Assembly: GCA_900554405.1 (NCBI GenBank)
Contig: USHI01000073.1
Span: 1 to 6,820 of the forward strand
Direction: 5' to 3'
DNA length: 6,820 bases
Source: an uncultured Eubacteriales bacterium
GTDB lineage: Bacteria > Bacillota > Clostridia > Oscillospirales > CAG-382
Part shown: piece after piece, positions 1 through 5,852 of the stretch
Numbering within the stretch: position 1 is the first letter of the stretch
Layout: each line of letters starts with the position of its first letter
Program-made: the position numbers and the translations under genes
Notes under the pieces: model-generated
What the model was told of the DNA's origin: nothing
Databases searched by the model: none
The model's input: only the letters and a program-made list of their open reading frames with translations

Positions 1-99
1 CAATGCCGCCTGTTTTCCGCGGCGGATGCGGCAGTGCTTGCCGCCTGGCTCGCCGCAACTCTTGCCGCCGCCGCACTCCTGCGCAAAAAGAGTATATAA
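1..99 (+). CDS. 3' end of a gene with a hydrophobic C-terminus (partial)
   Basis: Frame 1 is open from the window edge to a TAA at 97-99, giving 32 residues. They are rich in Ala and Leu, with a likely membrane helix (about residues 9-27, AVLAAWLAATLAAAALL) followed by a short basic tail (RKKSI). This resembles the last transmembrane helix of an integral membrane protein, with the positive tail probably cytoplasmic. A strong hairpin terminator begins 12 bases after the stop, which supports a real gene end. The family cannot be told from this fragment. The same composition could arise by chance in GC-rich DNA, so the call rests on the open frame, the basic-tailed helix and the terminator. Confidence 0.6.
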   Translation, partial: QCRLFSAADAAVLAAWLAATLAAAALLRKKSI

Positions 100-105
100 A
101 CAGCG

Positions 106-153
106 AAAAACACCGGGAACGGCACTTTGACAGGCCTTCCCGGTGCTTTATTT
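106..153. terminator. Bidirectional intrinsic terminator between the left-edge gene and radC
   Basis: A perfect 9-bp stem (CACCGGGAA at 111-119 with TTCCCGGTG at 137-145) can extend inward through GGC 121-123 with GCC 134-136. Rightward it is followed by CTTTATTTTAT. Leftward it is followed by five Us (complement of AAAAA at 106-110). It lies 12 bases after the stop of the left-edge gene and about 40 bases beyond the radC stop, so it can end both converging transcripts. Confidence 0.85.
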
Positions 154-186
154 TATAATTTATCCGCCCGCCGGTACAGCCGATGC

Positions 187-894
187 TCACCGGTTCGGAT
201 TCATTATGCCGACACAGTCGTTCCTGCCGACAATGTAATGCTCGATCAGCTCGATATCGTTTGCGGCAAGATGCGCGGCGATATTGCGCGTGGTGATTAT
301 ATCGTCCTCGCTCGGGAACAGGCTCCCGCTCGGGTGGTTGTGCGCAAGTATAACGGAATGCCCGCCCGTGCGGATAACACCCTCCGTAATGCTGCGCAGC
401 GAAAAGCGTGCGCTGGAAATATCTCCGCGGAAGATCAGATCCCTGCCCAGCAGCGAACCGTTCTGCGCGATATAAAAGGCATAAACCGCCTCCCTCTCGG
501 CATTGCGGAACGCCGAAACAAGATACCGCCTGACCGAATCCGGATCCAGAAAGTTTGCCGCGCCGAAAGCGCCGCCTTCGCGCTGCAAAAGCTCGCGCAG
601 GAGCAGGAAAAACGCAGAGGCATATTCCTTTACGCCGTTCACGGCTTCAAGCTCCTCGCGCCCGGCGTTCAGAACCCCGCGCAGAGTGCCGAACCGTGCA
701 AGCAGCAGCTTTGCAAGCGGCGCGGTATCCACCCGTGGAACGCAATAAAACAGAAGAGCTTCCAGCAGCTTTGCTTCGCCGAATTCCGAAGCGCCGCCCG
801 AAATGACGGCACGGCGTACACGCGCTCTGTGCCCCACCCGCGCGCACGTTGAAGCTTCGCCGCCGCCTTGCTCCCGCAGGGGTTCTTTACCCAT
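187..894 (-). CDS. radC: RadC family JAMM-domain protein
   Basis: This 235-residue protein has the two-part RadC (UPF0758) layout. Residues 21-100 (GHRARVRRAV, LLEALLFYCVPRVDTAPLAKLLL, FGTLRGVLNA, VNGV) match the helical N-terminal domain, in the style common in Clostridia. Residues 115-235 form the JAMM/MPN metalloprotease-like domain, with the metal motif HNHPSG at 185-190 and PSEDD at 194-198 (His185, His187, Asp198 as expected ligands). All key residues are intact. RadC was named for DNA repair, but that role has been disputed and its biochemical activity is not settled. The ATG lies inside the end of ackA (8-base overlap) and has no clear Shine-Dalgarno, so translation is probably coupled to ackA termination. 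The first 20 residues precede the conserved GHR start of the family. A GTG at codon 20 (835-837) is possible but also lacks a good ribosome site. Confidence 0.93.
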   Translation of the reverse strand: MGKEPLREQGGGEASTCARVGHRARVRRAVISGGASEFGEAKLLEALLFYCVPRVDTAPLAKLLLARFGTLRGVLNAGREELEAVNGVKEYASAFFLLLRELLQREGGAFGAANFLDPDSVRRYLVSAFRNAEREAVYAFYIAQNGSLLGRDLIFRGDISSARFSLRSITEGVIRTGGHSVILAHNHPSGSLFPSEDDIITTRNIAAHLAANDIELIEHYIVGRNDCVGIMNPNR

Positions 895-2071
895 TTATGA
901 TAGAAAGTGTGTCTCTTGCGATAACAAGCTCTTCGTTGGTGGGGATAACGAGTATCTTAACGCGCGAATTCGCGGAATGTATCTCGAACGGATCCTTCGC
1001 TTCGTTTTTGGCATTGTCTATCTCGATGCCGAAGAAGGACATGTTTTCGCAGGAAAGGCGGCGGATCATGGCGTTGTTTTCGCCGATGCCCGCGGTAAAC
1101 ACAAGGCAGTCCAGCCCGTTCATCGCGGCGGTGTAGGAGCCGATGTATTTACGCACCTGATATGCGAGAATGTTTATGGAAAGCCGTGCGCGTTCGTTGC
1201 CCTCGTCGGCAGCGGCGCAGACCTGGCGAAGATCCGAGCTCACGCCCGAAACACCTAAAAAGCCGCACTTTTTGTTCATCCAATTGCACATTTCGGAGGC
1301 GGGGATGTTTTCCTTTTCCATAAGGAAGGGGATAATAGCCGGGTCGACCGCGCCGCAGCGGGAGCCCATGATAACGCCTTCGAGCGGGGTGAAGCCCATG
1401 GAGGTATCCACGCATTTGCCTGCGTTCACGGCGCATATGGAGGAGCCGTTGCCGAGATGGCAGGTAACTACCTTCGCGTTCGAATCGCCGAGGTATTCGA
1501 GCGCCTTGCCCGAAACATATCGATGGGATGTGCCGTGGAAGCCGTAACGGCGGATCTTGTGCTTATCGGCAAGCTCGTAGGGGATCGGGTAGGTATATGC
1601 TTCGGCGGGCATAGTCTGATGGAACGCCGTATCCATAACAATAACCTGCGGGATATTCGGCATAACTTCAAGGCAGCCGCGAATACCCATAAGATGAGGG
1701 CCGGTATGGAGCGGTGCGATATCGCGGCACTTTTCGAGATCGGCAAGCACCTTGTCGTCCACACGGACGCTCTTAACAAGCCAGGGACCGCCGTGGACTA
1801 TACGGTGACCGACAGCCGCGATCTGGGACATATCGGAAATGCAGCCGTTCTTTTTATCCGTGAGCGCCTTGATGACCATCCCGACAGCCTGGGAATGGTT
1901 GGCGATTTCGGTTTCGGTAACGACCTTTTCACGGCCGACAACGGTGTGGGTATGCCTGCCGCCGATCCCGATATTTTCGCAATTACCCTTTGCGATGACC
2001 GATTCGTTATCCATATCGAAAAGCTGATATTTAAGCGACGAGCTTCCCGCGTTTACTACAAGTACGAACAT
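887..2071 (-). CDS. ackA: Acetate kinase
   Basis: This 394-residue protein is full length for the family (about 400) and catalyses acetate + ATP to acetyl phosphate + ADP, reversibly, in the cytoplasm. It has the ASKHA fold motifs in order: VNAGSSSLKYQLF at 6-18, VGHRIVHGG at 87-95, DTAFHQTMP at 147-155, YGFHGTSHRYVS at 176-187, HLGNGSS at 205-211, GSRCGAVDPAII at 236-247, GIGENN at 328-333 and PTNEELVIARDT at 377-388. By comparison with the Methanosarcina enzyme the active-site residues are Arg90, His122, Asp147, His179, Arg238 and Glu380, all present. One oddity is APLHTGP at 119-125, where APLHNP is usual. The ATG is preceded by AAGGAG with a 5-base spacer. It is the first gene of a leftward unit with radC and has its own promoter, which overlaps that of tmcAL. 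No pta is adjacent, although acetyl phosphate normally links the two enzymes. Confidence 0.98.
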   Translation of the reverse strand: MFVLVVNAGSSSLKYQLFDMDNESVIAKGNCENIGIGGRHTHTVVGREKVVTETEIANHSQAVGMVIKALTDKKNGCISDMSQIAAVGHRIVHGGPWLVKSVRVDDKVLADLEKCRDIAPLHTGPHLMGIRGCLEVMPNIPQVIVMDTAFHQTMPAEAYTYPIPYELADKHKIRRYGFHGTSHRYVSGKALEYLGDSNAKVVTCHLGNGSSICAVNAGKCVDTSMGFTPLEGVIMGSRCGAVDPAIIPFLMEKENIPASEMCNWMNKKCGFLGVSGVSSDLRQVCAAADEGNERARLSINILAYQVRKYIGSYTAAMNGLDCLVFTAGIGENNAMIRRLSCENMSFFGIEIDNAKNEAKDPFEIHSANSRVKILVIPTNEELVIARDTLSIING

Positions 2072-2083
2072 AACGTCTCCTTA

Positions 2084-2112
2084 TTGACTTTTGTGATTTT
2101 ATACATTATACT
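2084..2112 (+). promoter_or_regulatory. Rightward tmcAL promoter
   Basis: TTGACT (2084-2089, 5 of 6) and TATACT (2107-2112, 5 of 6) are separated by the ideal 17 bases. The predicted start is near 2119, about 26 bases before the tmcAL ATG. The -10 shares 2107-2110 with the ackA -10 on the other strand, so one polymerase would block the other. Confidence 0.72.
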
Positions 2113-2133
2113 ACCTTCATATATGAAATGCAA
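2105..2133 (-). promoter_or_regulatory. Leftward ackA promoter
   Basis: Read leftward, a perfect -10 TATAAT (2105-2110) lies 17 bases from TTGCAT (2128-2133), a 3-of-6 match to the -35. The predicted start is near 2098, giving a leader of about 27 bases that contains AAGGAG (2077-2082) ahead of the ackA ATG. The -35 overlaps the start of the tmcAL ribosome site, and the -10 overlaps the rightward -10. Confidence 0.75.
2116..2127. promoter_or_regulatory. 12-bp palindrome, possible operator, in the ackA/tmcAL promoters
   Basis: TTCATATATGAA is a perfect 12-bp palindrome. It lies between the -35 and -10 of the ackA promoter and over the predicted tmcAL start site, a position where a dimeric repressor could affect both genes. 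Short AT-rich palindromes also occur by chance, and no cognate regulator is visible. Confidence 0.35.
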
Positions 2134-2144
2134 GGGATTTTTTG

Positions 2145-3278
2145 ATGGGTAACCGCTTCGTTTCGGTAATATGCGAATATAACCCGCTCCACTGCGGGCA
2201 CGCCTTCATGTTGGAACGGGCAAAGGGCGAATTCGGCGCCGCCGCCTGTATTTTGAGCGGCGATATTGTCCAGCGCGGCACGCCCGCCGTTGCGCCGGCA
2301 TCCGTCCGTGCCGCCGCCGCTGTCGGCTGCGGTGCGAATCTTGTCGTTTCTCTGCCGATACCGTGGTGCTGCTCCTCCGCGCGGGATTTTGCCGCAGCAG
2401 GGGTGCATATCGCCCGTCTGCTGGGCAGCGGCGCGCTCGCCTTCGGTGCGGAGGACCGCCCGGAGCTGCTGCACGCCATCGCGGAATTCACCTCGCGCCC
2501 GGAATTTGCCGCAAAAGTAAAAGAGCTTATCACGCGGGAGGGGAACCTTTCCTACCCCGCCGCCTTCCGCCTTATCGCGGAGGGGGCTCTCGGCGCGGAA
2601 GCGGGCGCGGCGTGTGCAAAGCCGAACAACATACTCGCGCTGGAATACCTGAAAAACCTTGCCGGCACCGGAATAGAGCCGTATATTATACAAAGGGAGC
2701 CGGCGTTCGCCTCCTCCTCGGAAATACGCGAGCTTCGCACGCGCGGCGAAATGCTTGCCGCCTTGCCGGAGCAGAGCGCGCGTGAATTTGCCGCATACGT
2801 CGGATTCCCGCGGGCGGCATCGCGGCTGGACAGCCTTTATATCGGCACTCTGCGGCTTTCGCAGGGGTTCACGCCCGGGCTGTATTCGCTCACAAAGGAG
2901 CTGTACGCCGCGCTCGTATCCGCGGCACGCACGGCGGAAACGGCTGCGGAGCTTGCATCGCTCTGCACCGACCGCAGCCACACAAGGGCTCATGTACGGC
3001 GCGCTCTGAACTCGCTCGTTTTCGGCATTACAACCGCCCGTGTGGCGAAAATGCCGAGGCATACCGCCCTGCTGGCAGCCGACTGCGCCGGCAGGGAAAT
3101 ACTTCGCGCGGCGCCGCCGTCGGAGCTGTGCATCATTGCCCGCCCGGGCGATGCAAGGCGCGGCGGGGTCGAATCGGAATACCTGTTTGCAAAAAGAATA
3201 AGCGATGCCGTCTCGCTTTCGGCGCCCGGAACCGGGCGTGTGAGGGAGCTTCCGCTTATTATCGGGAGGCAGAATTGA
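2145..3278 (+). CDS. tmcAL: tRNA(Met) cytidine acetate ligase (YlbM family)
   Basis: TmcAL activates acetate with ATP and transfers acetyl to the wobble cytidine (C34) of elongator tRNA-Met, making ac4C for accurate AUG decoding. The 377-residue protein has the family signatures: EYNPLHCGH at 11-19 (the HxGH nucleotidyltransferase motif), SGDIVQRGTPAV at 38-49, a PNNILALEYL block at 160-169, SSSEIR at 190-195, and a C-terminal helical domain with SHTRAHVRRALNSLVFGIT at 278-296. It is slightly shorter than the roughly 415-residue Bacillus protein. The ATG at 2145 is preferred because AAGGGA (2132-2137) lies 7 bases upstream. An in-frame TTG at 2142 would leave only 4. It is transcribed divergently from ackA and overlaps the next gene by 4 bases. 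Free acetate is its substrate, which fits its position beside acetate kinase. Confidence 0.93.
   Translation: MGNRFVSVICEYNPLHCGHAFMLERAKGEFGAAACILSGDIVQRGTPAVAPASVRAAAAVGCGANLVVSLPIPWCCSSARDFAAAGVHIARLLGSGALAFGAEDRPELLHAIAEFTSRPEFAAKVKELITREGNLSYPAAFRLIAEGALGAEAGAACAKPNNILALEYLKNLAGTGIEPYIIQREPAFASSSEIRELRTRGEMLAALPEQSAREFAAYVGFPRAASRLDSLYIGTLRLSQGFTPGLYSLTKELYAALVSAARTAETAAELASLCTDRSHTRAHVRRALNSLVFGITTARVAKMPRHTALLAADCAGREILRAAPPSELCIIARPGDARRGGVESEYLFAKRISDAVSLSAPGTGRVRELPLIIGRQN
3264..3277 (+). promoter_or_regulatory. Ribosome site deciding a TTG start for the lipid kinase
   Basis: GGGAGG (3264-3269) is followed by a 5-base spacer and TTG at 3275-3277. The protein from this TTG begins KHLFIINPIAG, the normal N-terminus of the family. 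The 49 codons of open frame upstream, back to an ATG at 3128, lie inside tmcAL and have no family resemblance. Confidence 0.8.
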
Positions 3279-4213
3279 AACATCTTTTCATAATCAACCC
3301 CATCGCGGGGCGAAAGGACCGCACCGCGCAGATAAGGCGCGGGGTAGAATCGCTTATACTTACCGATCCTTACGAGATCGCCGTCACGGACGGTGTCGGC
3401 GCGGCGACACGCATCGCCGCCGAATTTGTTTCCGCCAACGCGCACGAGGACGACCTGCGCATTTATGCCTGCGGGGGCGACGGAACGCTCACCGAAACGG
3501 CGGAGGGCGTTTTCAAAAGCGGCGGAAAAGCCGCCGTGGGCGTTGTGCCCATCGGCTCCGGCAACGATTTCGTAAAATCGCTCGGTGTGCCGCCGAAAAG
3601 CTTCCGCGATCTGCGGTCGCAGACACGCGGCAGTGTCACGGAGATCGACCTGCTTTCGGTATCCGACAAAAACGGGCTTGCCCGCACCGCGCTCAACATT
3701 ATTTCCGCGGGATTTGATGCCGCCGTCGCCAAGGGGCAGGAAAGGTTCAAGCGCCTGCCGCTCGTTTCCGGCTCCGCGGCTTACAATATTTCGCTCGCGC
3801 AGTGTCTTTTCACAAAGCGCAAGCACCGCTTCCGCATAAATATGGACGGTGTCCCCTTCGATTCGGGCGACGATCCGAACCTTTTCGCCATTGCCGCAAA
3901 CGGCTGCTATTACGGCGGCGGGTTCCGTGCCGCGCCTTATGCCGATCTTTCGGACGGATTGATGGATTTCATCCGGATACGCACGGTTTCGGTCATAAAG
4001 CTCCTCGGGCTTGTCGGCAAGTTCCGCAAGGGTATGCATATCGAAACGATGAAGGATGTCACCACCTTCAACCGCTGCAAGAGCATACAGCTATTTTCGG
4101 ACGAGCCGATCGATGTCAATATCGACGGCGAGATAGTCCCCATGATCGACCCGACCATCGCCGTGCTCCCAAAGGCTCTCCGTATCATACTCCCCGCCTC
4201 CGTGGAGGAATAA
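3275..4213 (+). CDS. Diacylglycerol kinase-family lipid kinase (DgkB/YegS-like)
   Basis: From the TTG start this is 312 residues, typical for soluble bacterial lipid kinases that phosphorylate diacylglycerol or related lipids at the inner membrane face. The catalytic domain (DAGK_cat) opens with FIINPIAG at 5-12, carries the nucleotide-binding GGDGT at 67-71 and GSGNDF at 94-99, and the second domain has NGCYYGGGFRAAPYADLSDG at 209-228. NIDGE at 282-286 carries the glutamate (Glu286) that corresponds to the proposed general base in Gram-positive DgkB. No transmembrane helix is apparent, as expected. Its TTG overlaps the tmcAL TGA (TTGA), so it is co-transcribed and probably translationally coupled. 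A terminator follows 20 bases after its stop. The lipid substrate cannot be assigned: phosphatidic acid recycling (DgkB) and YegS-like or BmrU-like roles all remain possible. Confidence 0.9.
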   Translation: MKHLFIINPIAGRKDRTAQIRRGVESLILTDPYEIAVTDGVGAATRIAAEFVSANAHEDDLRIYACGGDGTLTETAEGVFKSGGKAAVGVVPIGSGNDFVKSLGVPPKSFRDLRSQTRGSVTEIDLLSVSDKNGLARTALNIISAGFDAAVAKGQERFKRLPLVSGSAAYNISLAQCLFTKRKHRFRINMDGVPFDSGDDPNLFAIAANGCYYGGGFRAAPYADLSDGLMDFIRIRTVSVIKLLGLVGKFRKGMHIETMKDVTTFNRCKSIQLFSDEPIDVNIDGEIVPMIDPTIAVLPKALRIILPASVEE

Positions 4214-4224
4214 TCTACATATAT

Positions 4225-4270
4225 AAAAAATCACGGGCTTTCTTTTTGCACAAGCGGAAAGCCCGTTTTT
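4225..4270. terminator. Bidirectional intrinsic terminator between convergent operons
   Basis: A perfect 10-bp stem (ACGGGCTTTC 4233-4242 with GAAAGCCCGT 4257-4266) closes a 14-base loop. Rightward it is followed by a short T run (4266-4270), ending tmcAL and the lipid kinase. Leftward it is followed by six Us (complement of AAAAAA at 4225-4230), ending the membrane operon, whose stop codon is only 5 bases from the stem. Confidence 0.92.
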
Positions 4271-4271
4271 G

Positions 4272-5186
4272 TTATTTCACCCGCTTCAGGCGGCCGGTAC
4301 GGCAGCGATAGCTGCGTAGCTGCGTATGCGTAAGCCCGATGAGCGAATCCAGCTTCCGCGCGGCGGATTCGTAAATGCCGTTTGTGTGGTGCAGCAGTAT
4401 ATAATCGACCTCGCGCACGCTGCCGCGGGCAAGGCGGCAGAACGCTTTTACCGGCGCGGCGGGGGCAAACACCCATATCGGCGAGCAGACGGTGACATGG
4501 CTGTATGCGGCAAGGTCGGGAAGCTCGCCGCTTATCGGCATTTCCCGGCGGTGCATCCCGAACCTGCCGCACCACCAGAAGCCGAGCGTTCCCTCCGTTC
4601 GCTCCGCGGCGGTTATTTCGAATATATCCGCACCGGTGCGGTCCACCTCCTCATACGCCGCCTTTTTCACATACCCCATGCGGGAAAAATAAACGACAAG
4701 CCGTGTTTTATCCCACCCGACATTCGGATAATCGGCGGTGTTAACAAAGAATTCCTCCTGCCGCGCAAAAACGCAGGCGGCATAGCCTGTCGCCGCCTGG
4801 CAAGCTCCGAAAACAAAGAACGCGGTGGACATGAAGTTGGGTGGGAACATATAAAACTGTATGCAGATCCAGAGCATGAGCGTCACCCCGAACACGCCGC
4901 CGAGCCGATCCCCCGCGCGCCTGCCGGCAAGTATCAGCGCCGCGGCGGTAAGGTTTGTGAGCCCGTTGACGATAAGCAGCGCAATGCCCGAAAACGTGAG
5001 ATCGCGGAAAAGCATATCCGCAAAAGGCAGCACGCGGAAATACGGGAGCATCCCATCCATTCCGAACGCCGCGCCGGACGGGTCGGCAAGCATACCGACA
5101 GCACCCGCCACGGCGCCGATGCCGACAAACAGTGTCCAAAACAGAAGTATCCTGCGCGCGACACGGCAGCGTGAATGCTTTTTCAT
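4272..5186 (-). CDS. Four-helix membrane protein fused to a C-terminal flavodoxin-like domain
   Basis: This 304-residue protein has two parts. Residues 12-140 hold four likely membrane helices (about 12-33, 64-87, 95-113, 118-140), with conserved-looking loops such as MLADPSG at 32-38 and GMDGMLPYFRVLPFADMLF at 42-60. Residues 161-285 resemble a flavodoxin fold: strand one and phosphate loop at LVVYFSRMGYVKKAAYE (163-179), a FWWCGRFGMHR segment at 203-213, and the third-strand signature CSPIWVFAPAAPVKAFC at 234-250. Classic flavodoxins use a T/SxTGNT-type phosphate loop. Here SRMGYV replaces it, so FMN binding is uncertain. The domain would lie on the cytoplasmic side if the basic N-terminus is inside, which suggests membrane-linked electron transfer. 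The ATG overlaps the upstream gene's TGA (ATGA) and has AAGGAGG (5194-5200) at a 7-base spacing. The protein's true partner and substrate are unknown. Confidence 0.78.
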   Translation of the reverse strand: MKKHSRCRVARRILLFWTLFVGIGAVAGAVGMLADPSGAAFGMDGMLPYFRVLPFADMLFRDLTFSGIALLIVNGLTNLTAAALILAGRRAGDRLGGVFGVTLMLWICIQFYMFPPNFMSTAFFVFGACQAATGYAACVFARQEEFFVNTADYPNVGWDKTRLVVYFSRMGYVKKAAYEEVDRTGADIFEITAAERTEGTLGFWWCGRFGMHRREMPISGELPDLAAYSHVTVCSPIWVFAPAAPVKAFCRLARGSVREVDYILLHHTNGIYESAARKLDSLIGLTHTQLRSYRCRTGRLKRVK

Positions 5187-5719
5187 TTACCTTCCTCCTT
5201 TTTCGCGGTTTTGCGACCATTTCCCGCAAAAAACAGCAGCCATACAAGCACGGCATTGATGATGATATCATAAAGATGCAGCCCGCCGAACAGCAGGAGT
5301 GTCGAACCGACGGAAACGGCGACAACGCCTGCGGCAAGCAGCCTTGCCGCGGCATTCCGGGAGCGCGTCCGCCGCACCGCAAGCGAAAGCAGCGGCGACA
5401 GCGCCGCGACCGCCGACCATCCGGCGATAAACCTTGTGCCGTAAACACCGTTTGTCGCCTCCGCCACCGCATAATATGCGGCGAGCATACCCGCGCAGAA
5501 CAGGAACACGTTCACCGCGGCGCGGCAGGCGGTCGGGCTGTAAAGCGATATCGCCGTGCCGAGCAGTATCCACACCGCCGTTTCGGAAAAGATGTCCCCC
5601 AGCACCTGCGTGTGCATATCGAAATAACGGCTCGCTGCGCCGAGCAGTGCCCCGGCGGCAAGCATGAAAACCGGGTTGAATATTACGGATCTTATCCTTT
5701 TGACTGCTGTACCGTCCAT
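5183..5719 (-). CDS. Six-helix integral membrane protein of unknown function
   Basis: This 178-residue protein is almost wholly hydrophobic, with about six likely membrane helices (11-29, 44-60, 66-87, 97-116, 125-146, 149-166) and a lysine-rich cytoplasmic tail (NGRKTAKKEEGK). Loop residues between helices 1 and 2 (SRYFDMHTQVLGDIFSE, 30-46) look constrained. I do not recognise a named family with confidence. It is the first gene of a leftward operon and overlaps the flavodoxin-fused membrane protein by 4 bases, so the two products may act together. The ATG at 5719 is chosen because AAGGAG (5726-5731) lies 6 bases upstream and because the promoter sits at 5754-5782. An in-frame upstream ATG at 5782 falls inside the -35 element and would not be transcribed from this promoter. 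Confidence 0.8.
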   Translation of the reverse strand: MDGTAVKRIRSVIFNPVFMLAAGALLGAASRYFDMHTQVLGDIFSETAVWILLGTAISLYSPTACRAAVNVFLFCAGMLAAYYAVAEATNGVYGTRFIAGWSAVAALSPLLSLAVRRTRSRNAAARLLAAGVVAVSVGSTLLLFGGLHLYDIIINAVLVWLLFFAGNGRKTAKKEEGK

Positions 5720-5753
5720 CGGCTGCTCCTTTTCCGCAAACAAAACACGCGTT

Positions 5754-5782
5754 ATTATACGCCGTGCAGGGCGGTATGTCAA
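5754..5782 (-). promoter_or_regulatory. Perfect consensus sigma-A promoter of the membrane operon
   Basis: Read leftward: TTGACA (5777-5782), 17 bases, TATAAT (5754-5759). Both hexamers and the spacer are consensus. The predicted start is near 5747, about 28 bases before the ATG at 5719, with a good AAGGAG in between. This suggests strong basal expression unless it is repressed. Confidence 0.88.
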
Positions 5783-5852
5783 GCCGCCCCGGCAAAAAAT
5801 CCGGTGTCACTGCGCCGGCATCCGCTTTACCGCAGGGCATTTTTCGCAGTGC

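Noticed and set aside
127..852. Open frame of 241 codons on the plus strand opposite radC
   Set aside because: It is antisense to a gene with an intact JAMM motif, begins inside the terminator loop region, has no ribosome site and no recognisable motif. Long antisense frames are expected with this GC-rich codon use.
1457..2152. Open frame of 231 codons on the plus strand opposite ackA
   Set aside because: Antisense shadow of a clear acetate kinase. It has no start signals and runs through the promoter region into tmcAL.
3128..3274. Longer N-terminus for the lipid kinase from ATG 3128
   Set aside because: The extra 49 codons lie inside tmcAL in another frame and precede the canonical FIINPIAG start. 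GGGAGG points to TTG 3275.
2106..4039. Two long minus-strand frames opposite tmcAL and the lipid kinase
   Set aside because: Both are arginine- and alanine-rich shadows with no domain resemblance, while the plus strand carries complete family motifs, ribosome sites and a terminator.
5720..5782. Upstream ATG (5782) for the six-helix protein
   Set aside because: It lies within the -35 hexamer of a perfect promoter, upstream of the predicted transcript start, and the extra 21 residues are polar and unlike the rest.
5801..5851. Inverted repeat CACTGCG (5808-5814) and CGCAGTG (5845-5851)
   Set aside because: A 7-bp stem with a 30-base loop and no nearby U run is too weak to call a terminator or operator in GC-rich DNA.
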